Origin: Takakia lepidozioides
Taxonomy: Eukaryota > Streptophyta > Takakiopsida > Takakiales > Takakiaceae
DNA length: 64,000 nucleotides
Reading direction: 5' to 3'
Assembly: GCA_030704615.1 (NCBI GenBank)
Contig: CM060733.1
Location: 59,644,001-59,708,000 of the forward strand
In this document: positions 54,162 to 64,000 of the stretch, piece after piece
Position numbering within the stretch: the first letter of the stretch is position 1
Layout: the number at the start of each line of letters is the position of its first letter
Translations under genes and position numbers: made by a program
The notes under the pieces: model-generated
The model's input: the letters and a program-made list of their open reading frames with translations, nothing else
Told to the model about the DNA's origin: nothing
Database searches by the model: none

Positions 54162-56690
54162 ATGACCTTGTCAGTCAAAAGAGAGAAATTTTTTCAGGCG
54201 AGGTAGCAGATCTGAGACCCGATGCCCTCTTGTTGATCCCAAATTCCTTGCAGCTTTTGATGAAATTGTATCCCTGCAGTCTAGCTAATATTGCAGAGCC
54301 CCTCTGTAGGATTCCTAGGCACCCGCAAGGGCCTGATATCCAATTTTTTTTGCCTGAATTGCGTTCACACCAACACACTAGTGAACCAGTAGGAGGTTCA
54401 AAAATGACACCTTGAGTCTTGAGAACTTGGACATGTGTATAACTTCAAATAATATGGAAAACCAAAATGTTAATACGAAGAGGCAGATAAAATATGCTAA
54501 AGACAAATATATGATGAACGCCAGAAAAAAATGCATGAAATAAAAAATAACCAAATTTTTTGAAACCGTGGCATTAGATCAAAATCCAAACAATTTGAAA
54601 TCTAAACTAAGCAAAAATAAAGATGAAAAAGATATCATATAAACAACATTTATAAACAAAATCTATTTGTTGTATCAAGAGTCATTACACGGGTCAAATT
54701 AATATCAAATGAAACAATGGGCTCCCAGCTTGCTTTCGCAAAACATAAGAGGAAGGGAAAACTAGGGAGCATGATTCAGCACACCACAACAATCAGAGGC
54801 TTGACACGCTGTAAGGTCATTTGACCACATTTTCTCCGTTGATTTTAACATGATGCATAGTCTCTCTCTGCAATACTGCCAATAAATGGTCACCTGTCCA
54901 TAAAACTTGAATGTAGCCCATCTCTTTAGAGGTTGTTCTCAGAATTCGTCGCTAGTAGTGCGGAGCAACACGAAGCCCTAGTAATTCTAGCGACGACAGA
55001 AGGTCGGAAGCTAGTTTAGCGTAGAGCAGGAATAGGGTGCCAAAGTGCCACGTCATCGTCGCCACGTTTCGTCATCAAAATTCTGTCGAGTCTGCCTGAA
55101 TTGCCCGCCCGAAATATGCCAATAGAAATCGCCGCACCAACTTATTCGGAACTGCCCGCAATGCCCGGATCTTGATCTTCTTGAACTGCAGGAGCTCTCG
55201 TTTTCCGCCATCATTCACCTTGCAAGCTGCACAACATTTGCCACTGGATTTGTATTGATAGGAGAAGCCAAGAAGAGCAGCAATCCAAAGCAACTGCAAG
55301 TCGCCATCGCTGTCGTCGTCCAAATCTAGAAATCCCTCAAAGTTTTGAAGAGCGTCAGAATGACCCGTTGGAAACCCTTTTGTGGACTTCGCGCAGGGTC
55401 CTTTGGGACTCCTCTAAAAACTGCCTGCTTTGTGTTTGTGAAGTCAAGCAAAGCTGAGATGTGGAAAGGATATGAAAGAGATGAGACCTTGCTCGTCTTG
55501 CTTCCCGCCCCGTGTCCGCTCTCTCTCACAGGCACAGGAATGGCAGGGTGCACCGGCGTTCTCCTGTGTGGGCTCCAGGGAGACTTCAAAATCATGACGT
55601 TGTCTTCTCCTTGCACTGAACGGGCGGGCGGCCTCACATCATACAGGAATTTCACGGGCTTTTTGCAGCTGAAATCGGCAGCCAGCTTTGCTATGCGGAG
55701 CACAAGGCGCTTACAAGTGATGGCTGTGACGCCTGCCCAGTCTGCAGGAAAACCGGAAAATGGTATAACCTGGAACTCTCTGCATACTTTTTGGGTTCTC
55801 TACCCTGTTTTGCGGGGAAATGACCAGCGATTTTGTTCTCAGGTTGTTATGGAAGGGCTTGTGCACAGCCCACGGTATTCTGCTACAAGTTTGAAGAAGT
55901 GCAAGCATTTTGAGTTCAGAAAGGTTACCTAGTATGTGAAAGACATCGTTGAGGTCCTTCTAGTGTAGTGCATATCCACAATTGCTAATGAAGACGAATT
56001 AGAGGAAAAGAGAGATGCACTCAATAGGAACGTTGGTTGAGGGCATAGTCCCCCAGATATGGCAGCCAGCTGTGGGGATTTCTACCCACCAGTTAGATAC
56101 TCACCCTAAAGCCATAGCGCCTGCATGCAGTCAGAGGACAATCCACCTACATGGAGCTGAGGGTTGGCGGAATGGCTGGTATAGACCCTCATGCTACAAA
56201 CCTCAATGTCAACTTCTACAATGCTGCTCTAGCTCCCAATCCAACAATGTGACACATGCGGCTTTGAGGGCACAGTCTGTCACATTGCTTCAGAAAGAGG
56301 AGAGGAGAGGCTGTGCTTTATGAGATTTATTCTGGTGTGCCTGCCCCTTTGGAAAAGAGGTGAAAAAGAGGGAAGAGAATGGAGCTTCTATGGAAAACAT
56401 TCAGCTTTGGCAGTAGTTCAAATCAAATCCTTCGCAGGGGTGGGACAACAGGTCTGGTGCTCAGCTGCACCGTGGTGGTTCTCACCGACCAATCCGACAT
56501 TACCTGACTACAGACACAAGCAGCATGCACAAGAGGGTCCATTTGGGTTGATGGTCGGTCAAGTCCTCTATGGGTCATGACACAAGGTCAATGACAATGT
56601 GCCGTCGAGGGCACCTTCTTCTTCATCCTATTTCTGCCTGTTTTGCCCTCTCATCAGACTTGGCCCTGAGGTGCATATTGCATATTGATG
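54162..56690. other. No recognised gene
   Basis: AT-rich sequence to about 54930, then a 46-bp segment shared with 5668-5715. Frames at 55075-55323 (-), 55326-55703 (-) and 55345-55932 (+) are open but overlapping and match no family I know. A plus-strand reading near 55680-55760 has CDACPVCRKTGKW, a possible zinc-knuckle remnant, too weak to call. The rest to 56690 shows only short ORFs. Confidence 0.4.
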
Positions 56691-56699
56691 CCAAAATGC

Positions 56700-58841
56700 T
56701 GAAATGAGATGTGGTCTCTTGGACTGCAATAATTGCAGGATGTACTGAGCAAGGGCATGGTGAAGAGGCATTTGAACTCTTTGGGAAAATGCCACAAGAA
56801 GGTGTAGAGCCCGACGAGGTCACTCTCATTTGCATCCTCAAAAGGTGTGCCAGCCCCGCAGCTCTAGGGCAGGGCAAGGGGCTTCATGCCCACATTGTCA
56901 AATCTGGATTTGAATCAGATATCTATGTAGGAAGTAGCCTTGTCCATATGTATGCCAAGTGTGGGAGTTTGGTGGATGTGCGAAAGGCGAGATGTCTAGG
57001 CGAGATGTAATTTCATGGTATGCTCATGCAAGAGGCATTCCAGCTCTTTCGGCAGATGCTCACCAAGTGTTCGATAGAATGCCTCAACGATCTTTGATCA
57101 TGTGATAATGTTGGCAGGATTTACCAAGCATGGATGTGGTAGGAATGCTTTGGAGACCTATGAGCAAATGTTGCGGGAAGGGGTGAAGCCCAACCACATC
57201 ACATTTGCTTATGTTTGCAATGCGTATGCAAGCCTGGGAGCTCTGGAAAAGGGGAAAGAGGTTGGTGACATCGTCAAAGCTGGAATGGTACCAGATGTCA
57301 TTCTGAACACTGCCCTGGTGGATATGTATGCCAAATGTGGGTGCATTAAGGATGTGAAGGGAGTTTTCAACACTATGGCTGAACGAGATGTGGTGTCATG
57401 GAAGACGATGCTTGCAGGGTATGCACAGCAAGGACGTGGTATGAAGGCTTTGGAGACCTATGATCAAATGATCGGGGAAGGGGTGAAGCCCGACCACATC
57501 ACATTTGTGTCCATTTGTGATGCGTGTGCAAGGCTGGCAGCTCTGGAAAAAGACGAAGAGGTCCATGGCGACATTGTCAGAGCTGCGATTGTACCTAGTG
57601 TCATTCTGAACAATACCCTTGTGGACATGTACGAAGGGCGCGGGATGGAGGCTTCGGAGACCTATGAGCAAATGATGGGGAAGGGGTGAAGCCCGACCGC
57701 CTAATGTTTGTTTGCATTTGCAATGCGTGTGCAAGCCTGGCAACTCTGGAAAAGTGCAAGGTGGTCCATAGTGACATCGTCACATCTGGAATTGTACCCA
57801 ATGTCATTCTGAACACTACCCTGCTGGACATGTATGTCAAATGTTAGTGCATCGAGGATGCAAAGGGAGTTTTCGTGGCTGAACGAGATGTGGTGTCGTG
57901 GAGGGCGATGATTGCAGAATATGCATAGCAAGGGTGCGGGATAGAGGCTTCAAGACCTATGAACAATTGATGTGCGAGGGGGTGAAGCCCAACCGCATAA
58001 CGTTTGTTTGCATTTGCAGTGCGAGTGCAAGCCTGACAGCCCTGGAAAGGTGCAATGAGGTCCATGGTGACATCGTCAAAGCTGGATTTGTACCAGATGT
58101 CATCCTGAACACAGCCCTGCTGGACATGTATGTCAAATGTGAGTGCATCGAGGATGCAAAGGGAGTTTTCGACAGTATGGCTGAAAGAAATGTGGTGTCG
58201 TGGAGGGCGATGATTGCAGGATATGCACAGCAAAGGGCGGGATGGAGGCTTCGGAGACCTATGAGCAAATGGTGGGGGAAGGGGGGAAGCCCCAACCGCA
58301 TAACGTTTGTTTGCATTTGCAATGCGTGTGCAAGCCTGACAGCTCTGGAAATGTGCAAAGTGGTCCATGGTGACATCGTCACATCTGGAATTGTACCCAA
58401 TGTCATTTTGAACACTGCCCTGCTGGACATGTATGTCAAATATGAGTGCAGCGAGGATGCAAAGGGAGTTTTTGACAATATGGCTGAATGAGATGTGGCG
58501 TCGTGGAGGGCGATGATTGCAGAATATGCATAGCAAGGGCGCGGGATGGAGGCTTCGAGACCTATGAGCAATTGATGTGCGAAGGGGTGAAGCCCAACCG
58601 CATAATGTTCCGCATAATGTTTGTTTGCATTTGCAAGACTGGCAGCTTTGGAAAGGTGCAATGAGGTCCATGCAGGTGACATCGTCAAAGCTGGATTTGT
58701 ACCAGATGTCATCCTGAACACTGCCCTGCTGGACATGTATGTCAAATGTGAGTGCATCGAGGATGCAAAGGGAGTGTTTGACAGTATGGCTGAAAGAAAT
58801 GTGGTGTCGTGGAGTGCGATGATTGCAGGATATGCACAGCA
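56700..58841 (+). pseudogene. Tandem PPR (PLS-type) array, broken
   Basis: At least six PLS triplets of about 100 residues each follow one another. Words recur almost unchanged: PDHITFVSICDACA, GDIVKAGFVPDVILNTALLDMY, and ERNVVSWRAMIAGYAQQ. The first unit (56711-57010) is more divergent. From 57100 on, neighbouring units are nearly identical at DNA level, which shows recent tandem copying. Stops and shifts (57690, 57845, 57930, 58255, 58490, 58535) break the frame. No organelle-targeting N-terminus is visible. The array continues at 61568 after the transposon insertion. Confidence 0.9.
58833..58841. repeat. Left 9-bp target-site duplication (tgcacagca)
   Basis: Identical to 61559-61567. Uninterrupted PPR copies nearby (for example about 58224) have the word once, inside GYAQQ codons, so it marks a transposon insertion. 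Confidence 0.92.
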
Positions 58842-61558
58842 GGGGATTGCTAAACCGTGAGCAGAATCTGTGAGCAGAAAATTCCGTGAGTAAAATTCTG
58901 CTCACGCTTCTGGATGTGCTCACCTATAACCGCAGACACCTATTCGGCTTAGAGGATATATTACTGCGGGTAGTGTCCAGTATAACATGCATACCAATTC
59001 ATCGTTATGGATGAATGGGGCGATGAATGGGGCGATGAATGTATGTTGGACGAATGGCGCATGGATGAATGTAGTTTGTGGTTGAATGCAAAATTAAAAA
59101 GCATTTTTAAGTAGTGGTTGCCAAATCCCCCGAGGTCCAGAGGTTCACGCCAACTGCAGAGGGTTGTGGTTGTCCTTTCACCAGGTATCCTAAGTCGAGA
59201 GAGATGCTGACAGCCAATTGCAAAGAAGGTGGAGAGGCCATTTGGTGCTTTAATATAAATCGTTTGAAAATAGCTGATTTATTCCGACGAAGAATATCCA
59301 CTGCTACTGGAGTCGGAGTCCAAAACGAAGGAAGAACTGTCTATGAGGACACTAGCTTTGTGCTGCACAAAATCCTCTCTATCGTAAAGCACAGGAGGGA
59401 GAGAAGAGAGGAGACTAAATTTGCAAGTTGCAGCCTCCGCATAACATGACATCTGTAACGTCTTCTGGTGTACTATTTGGGATGAATGGCATCTACAAAT
59501 TGTTCGGACCACATAACTTATGATTTGTTGTCATGTCCTTCTTCCATGTGACCAAAAATCCATGCTGGGTAAACGCCAGGTCTTTTGCTTGCAATGCAGG
59601 GGTTGGGTTCATTTGCAAGTTTTCCAATTTTTATTTTTATTTTATTTTTCCCCGAATGTGCCAGATTAAGGTGTCGTCACCGACACCTTAATCTACCTTA
59701 ATATGGCTGTCTTCTGGTGTGTTATTTGGGGTGAATGGCATCTACAAATTGCTCGGACCACATAACTTATGATTCGTTGTCATGTCATTTTTCCATGTGA
59801 CCAGAAATCCATGTTGGGTAAACGCTAGGTCTTTTGCTTGCAAAGCAGGGGATGGGTTCATTTGCAAGTTTTTCAATTTTTATTTTTATTTTTTCCCGAA
59901 TGTGCCAGATTAAGATGTCGTTGACGACACCTTAATCTGGCTGGTCTTATGGTGTGTTATTTGGGGTGAATGGCATCCACAAATTGCTCGGACCACATAA
60001 TTTATGATTCATTGTCATGTCATTCTTCTATGTGGCCAGAAATCCATGCTGGATAACCGGTCTTTTGCTTGCAAAGCAGGGGTTGGGTTCATTTGCAAGT
60101 TTTCCAAAATAAATAAATAAATATTATTTTTATTTTATTTTATTTTTCCCCGAACATGATGGCTGGTCTTTGGGTGTGCTATTTGGGGTGAATGGCATCT
60201 ACAAATTGCTCGGACCATATAACTTATGATTCGTTGTCATGTCCTTCTTCCATGTGACCAGAAATCCATGCTGGGTAAATGCCAGGTCTTTTGCTTGCAA
60301 AGCAGGGGTTGGGTTCATTTGCAAGCTTTCCAAAATAAAAATAAAAATAAATAATTATTTTATTATTCCCCGAATGTGCCAGATTAAGGTGTCGTCTTAA
60401 TCTGGATGGTCTTTTGGTGTGCTATTTGGGGTGAATGGCATCTACAAATTATTCGGCTTATGATTCGTTGTCATGTCCTTCTTTCAGGTGACCAAAAATC
60501 CATGCAGGGTAAATGCCAAGTCTTTTGTTGCAAAACAAGGGCTGGGTTTGCAAGTTTTCAAAATAATAATAATAATAATAATTTTATTATTATTTTATTT
60601 TCCCCAAATGTGCCAGATTAAGGTGTTGTCAACGACACTTTAATCTGGCTGGTCTTTTGGTGTGCTATTTGGGGTGAATGGCATCTACAAATTACTCGGC
60701 TTATGATTCGTTGTCATGTCTTTCTTCCAGGTGACCAAAAATCCATCCTGGATAAACGGCAGGTCTTTTGTTGCAAAGCAAAGGCTGGGTTCGTTTGCAA
60801 GTTTTCAAAAAATAATAATATATTATTATTATTATTTTCCCCGAATGTGCCAGATTAAGGTGTCGTCAACGACACCTTAATCTGGTTGGTCTTTTAGTAT
60901 GCTATTTGGGGTGAATGACATCTACAAATTGCTTGGCTTATGATTCGTTGTCATGTCCTTCTTCCAGGTGATCAGAAATCTATGTTGGTCTTTTGGTTGC
61001 AAAGCAGGGGTTGGGTTCATTTGCAAGTATTCCAAAAAATAAAATAATAAAATAATAAAATTTATTATTTTTTGTTTTTTCCTGTCTGAATGTGTCAGAT
61101 GAAGGTGGCGTTGACACTAGCTTAATCTGGCTAGTCTTTTGGGCCGGAATTAAGCTTCCACCAAATTAAAATACACTTATTTAAACTCAACAACACATGG
61201 ATCCATGCACACATGTTGTTGCAGTCATCCATGGTTCACTCATCTAGACAATTTTTCATCCGACACTCATCCAACGTTCATCCAATGTTCATCCATTCCA
61301 TTTTACATTCATCATAGATACATTCATCCGACAGTTTTTCATCGCACATTCGTGCCACATTGTCGTCGTAGAGTCTGTCTGTCTTCGGTCTGATGGAGAG
61401 AAGATTGTGCCGTTGCAGTGGAGTTTGTATCCACGGCAATAGGCCCACTTGTTCCCTCGCTTTTAGGGTCCGCATCAATAATATGCTCACGCTTGGGGGA
61501 ATCTGCTCACGAATAAGAGAATTTGCTCACGGGTTCTGCTCACGCATTTGCTGCCCTC
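58842..61558. mobile_element. Non-autonomous MULE of the same end family, 2.7 kb
   Basis: Flanked by a perfect 9-bp duplication. Its left end, ggggattgctaaaccgtgag, and right end, the complement of gtgagcag-like ctgctcacgcatttgc, resemble the ends of the 12-kb MULE (gctattccgtgagcc). Several ctcacg/cgtgag words lie inside both ends, together with tggatgaatg (left) and its complement cattcatcc (right). No transposase or methyltransferase sequence is found; most of the inside is a hairpin-bearing tandem array. It probably depends on transposase from a full-length relative. Confidence 0.88.
59455..61145. repeat. Tandem array, about 240-bp unit with hairpin, about seven copies
   Basis: Each unit runs ggtgtgctatttggggtgaa, ttcgttgtcatgtc, aaatccatgctgggtaaa, tcatttgcaagttttcc, a variable A/T microsatellite, ccccgaatgtg and a palindrome. 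The palindrome is perfect at about 60850: ccagattaaggtgtcgt, two bases, then its exact complement. In other units it is mutated or shortened (about 59672, 59903, 60372, 60608, 61087) or lost (about 60150). ORFs here are not genes. Confidence 0.92.
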
Positions 61559-61567
61559 TGCACAGCA
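61559..61567. repeat. Right 9-bp target-site duplication (tgcacagca)
   Basis: Matches 58833-58841 and is directly followed by PPR codons continuing the interrupted triplet. Confidence 0.92.
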
Positions 61568-62600
61568 AGAGGCGGGATGGAGGCTTTAGAGATCTATGAG
61601 CAATTGATGTGCGAAAGGGTGAAGCCCAACCACATCACATTTGTTTGCGTTTGCAATGCTTGTGCAAGCCTGGCAGCCCTGGAAAGGTGCAATGAGGTCC
61701 ATGGTGACATCGTCAAAGCTGGATTTGTACCAGATGTCATCCTGAACACTGCCCTGCTGGACCTGTATGTCAAATATGAGTGCATCGAGGATGCAAAGGG
61801 AGTGTTCGACAGTATGACCGAACGAAATGTGGTGTCGTGGAATTCAATGATCACAGGATATGCCCAGCATGGTTGTCATAGGGAGGTCTTGCAACTATTT
61901 GAAGGAATGTAAAAGAACGGCTTGAAGCCGGACAGTATCACCTTTATATGTGGTCTCTCTGCATACAGTCACATTGGCCTACTCAATAAAAGAACACGCT
62001 ACTTCGATTCCCCGAATCAAGATCATGGTGTTACCTCGACAGTAAAACACTTTGGCTGCATGGTGGACCTTCTTGGACGTGCGGGACAACTGGATGAGAC
62101 AGTGGACCTGATTAAAAAAATGTCAATCAATCCAGATGTTGTGGTGTGGAAGGCCTTGCTTGGTGCCTGCAGAATCCATGGCAATGTGGAGATGGCTGAA
62201 CGTGCGGCAACATCTATCCTCAAGTGGGATGAACAAGATGCTGCAACTTATGTGTTGCTATTAGACATCTATGCTGCAGCTAGCAGGTGGGATGATACTG
62301 CAAAGGTGAGAAAAATGATGAAGGTCAGAGGGTTTAGAAAGGAGCCGGGTCGCTTCTACATTGAGGTTGACAACAAGGTGCACACCTTCGTTGTAGATGA
62401 CAAGTTGCATCCCAGAATTAAGGAAATCCATGCTGATCTGAGAAGATTGTCTGGGCAGATGAAAGGAGGTGGGAGATATGCCTGACACGCGCTTTGTATT
62501 GCATGATGTGGGGGAGGAGGAAAAAGAATTTTCTCTTTGTCACCATAGTGAGAAGCTGACCATTGGTTTTGCACGACCCCTACGACACCTCCTCCTCCAC
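61568..62600 (+). pseudogene. PPR end with E/E+ motifs and a truncated DYW domain
   Basis: Continues the PPR array: GDIVKAGFVPDVILNTALLDLY, ERNVVSWNSMITGYAQHG, a TAA at about 61911, then the standard C-terminal series GLSAYSHIGLL, HFGCMVDLLGRAGQLDE, WKALLGACRIHGNVE, YVLLLDIYAAASRWDD, EPGRFYIEVDNKVHTF, HPRIKEIHADL. A one-frame shift leads to PDTRFVLHD and the zinc/active-site word HSEKL (about 62545). The DYW domain then ends at a stop near 62600 without CxxC or the terminal DYW, so editing activity would be lost. Bases 62601-62844 hold nothing recognisable. Confidence 0.9.
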
Positions 62601-62844
62601 TAAATTTACAATTGCATTCAAACATCTATGCTGCAGCTGGTAGGTGGGATCCATCTTAGCAGCAGAATATTCTCTCTGCATTTTACCAGCGCCTAACAAC
62701 AAGCTGTATGTCCCATCACATTTCACATGAGCCCTTCCTTGTACAACAATTTGACAGATAGAATAGTTTATATAGCTACCTGTTATGTGCTAACTCTCTT
62801 CCTCAAAAAGATGCAGAGAGGAGAAGATTGTCAATGCCCAATGC

Positions 62845-64000
62845 AGGGATGCCTCGGCATGAGCTTGGTCACGTGAGCGCGTGAGCGCAACTGCGCTCAC
62901 GCCACGTCACCTTGCGCCAATGCCACATCACGGGGCTCACTCCACGTCATCACACTTGAAGACCGCGTCACCACGCGCCCAGGAAGAAGTGGAGTGTATT
63001 CCCGCGGATTGGCACCCTTTACCGCGGAAACAAGCTGGACGACATAATAAAAGGCAGTGGTCATTCCCACCTGAAAGCAACAGATGAATAAAGGATGGAT
63101 GAATGTACAGTTGGATGATAAACATATGGATGAGTGTGAAAAATGAATGTAGATGGATGAATGAGGGATGGATAAGAGTCAAATGGATGAATGTATAATG
63201 GATGTTGAGCAATGAAAAACATTCATGACAGGAAGATGCATGACTAAAACTTTAGACGAATGCACAACGTATATGACATGAGTGTGGAAGGTTTGTGGGG
63301 TGGATTAAAGAGTACAGAGGATGAATGTACAATGGATGTTGAACAAAGGAAAACACTCATGAATGTAGCACGCATGAATACACTGTAGATGAAAGCACAA
63401 TGGATATGACAAGAGTGAGGGAGGTTTGTGAGATGGATTCATACACATTGCAATTTAAATGGTGCCTGAAGTGGAGCCAGACAAAAGGGGGAGGAGCGCT
63501 GTGTTGTAGAGGTCAGAATCACCCTCCATGCCAAAAAGGCTTCTTCCGCCTGCCTTGCATGCATGGTAAGTTGCTCTTGCACCAGACAGGAGGACATGAA
63601 CAATTTGGTGGGGGGGATTTAAGCAGATGGAACTGGTGAAAGAAAATCAATTCGGAAGGGAGAGAACGAACTTGTGGACACCGAAAGATCGACCACCCGT
63701 GCAGAGTGGTGGCTGCATGACTCTAGCAGTATTTGCATGAACGCTGGGGATTTTTCCTTTGCACCTCTCTAGGGAGTGCCATCTGGTCTCTTCAGAGTCT
63801 GACTGGACTGCATGAAGTTGTGCAAAATGTCATCGACATGCGGCTCATAGGGGGGGTTGATGAAACAACCCTGGTCAGAAATCTCAAAGCTGCGGATGGA
63901 GGATGGTGTCTTTGAGGTGCGAATCCTCCGCAGGCAGATCGCCTCGAACATCCTCGTCTGCCAAAGATAGCAGGTTAGTGTGGTAAGCACAATCTATAGT
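62845..64000. mobile_element. Left part of a second methyltransferase-type MULE, cut by the window end
   Basis: Begins near gggatgcctcggcatgagc, followed by gtgagcgcgtgagcgc, gctcacgccacgtca, ccacgtcatcac and ccgcgg words, the same series as at 38422-38580. Next comes a degenerate minisatellite of atggatgaatgtacaatgga units (about 63080-63400), then minus-strand exons related to the 3' end of the methyltransferase gene at 39200-42942. The left boundary is approximate, since the other end and target duplication lie outside. Confidence 0.7.
63480..63957 (-). pseudogene. Second copy of the N4/N6 methyltransferase-like 3' exons
   Basis: The exon starting at 63957 (after ctttggcag) reads TRMFEAICLRRIRT, matching TRLFEAVCLVRVHP of the first copy. 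After a frame change it reads KSPAFMQILLESC and ARVVDLSVST, matching SPAFIQTIVECC and ARVLDLSMGT. The next exon (about 63575-63500) reads YHACKAGGRSLFGMEGDSDLY against YHACKASARHVFGIEGDAEIY. The glycine of motif I is changed and a stop interrupts the exon, so this copy is probably inactive. Divergence is far larger than between the two retrotransposon copies, so the gene has been in this transposon family for some time. Confidence 0.75.

Noticed and set aside
55660-55800. Zinc-finger gene suggested by CDACPVCRKTGKW
   Set aside because: Only one short cysteine cluster is visible, with no neighbouring exon or complete domain.
57844-58923. 359-codon minus-strand frame
   Set aside because: Antisense shadow of the near-identical PPR units. 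The plus strand carries the PPR motifs.

Overview
The window is plant nuclear DNA, most likely from a seed-free land plant and probably a fern. The reasons are the DYW-type and PLS-type PPR loci, a plant tryptophan-aminotransferase gene with GT-AG introns, Ty3/chromovirus and MULE-type mobile DNA, and dense nesting of repeats. The species is inferred, not proven. A run of 500 N at 23057-23556 marks a scaffold gap. Several 1-2 base indels in simple runs could be real or residual assembly errors, and this caveat applies to most frameshifts reported here.

Only three ordinary host genes are clear, all between 11.8 and 23.1 kb: a five-exon tryptophan aminotransferase-related (TAR/alliinase-fold) gene (+), a two-exon DUF427 gene (+), and a ubiquitin-specific protease gene (-) that runs into the gap. 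PPR sequence lies at 25-28 kb and 56.7-62.6 kb, all as broken tandem copies, two of which end in DYW-type domains.

The rest is mobile DNA. At 0-9.3 kb there is an LTR with its primer-binding site, a decayed MULE transposase split by a solo LTR, a chromovirus remnant and a large fold-back element. At 29.6-37.7 kb lies a minus-strand Ty3/gypsy-like retrotransposon. Its pol has a complete-looking cytosine-C5 DNA methyltransferase between protease and reverse transcriptase, and a PHD finger after the integrase. At 37.7-51.6 kb is a gag-leader fragment of a second copy. Inserted in that gag is a 12-kb MULE-like DNA transposon (38422-50444) with a 9-bp target duplication. It carries a two-exon transposase (GCM-like zinc region, DDE core, SWIM finger) on + and, divergently on -, a multi-exon gene resembling bacterial/phage ParB-domain plus N4/N6 DNA methyltransferase fusions. 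A 116-bp hairpin minisatellite lies between the two.

A related transposon end with the same methyltransferase exons starts near 62.84 kb and leaves the window. A 2.7-kb non-autonomous relative (58842-61558), also with a 9-bp target duplication and a hairpin tandem array, interrupts a PPR locus. The outstanding feature is therefore two unrelated mobile elements, each with its own type of DNA methyltransferase gene, one nested in the other's family.
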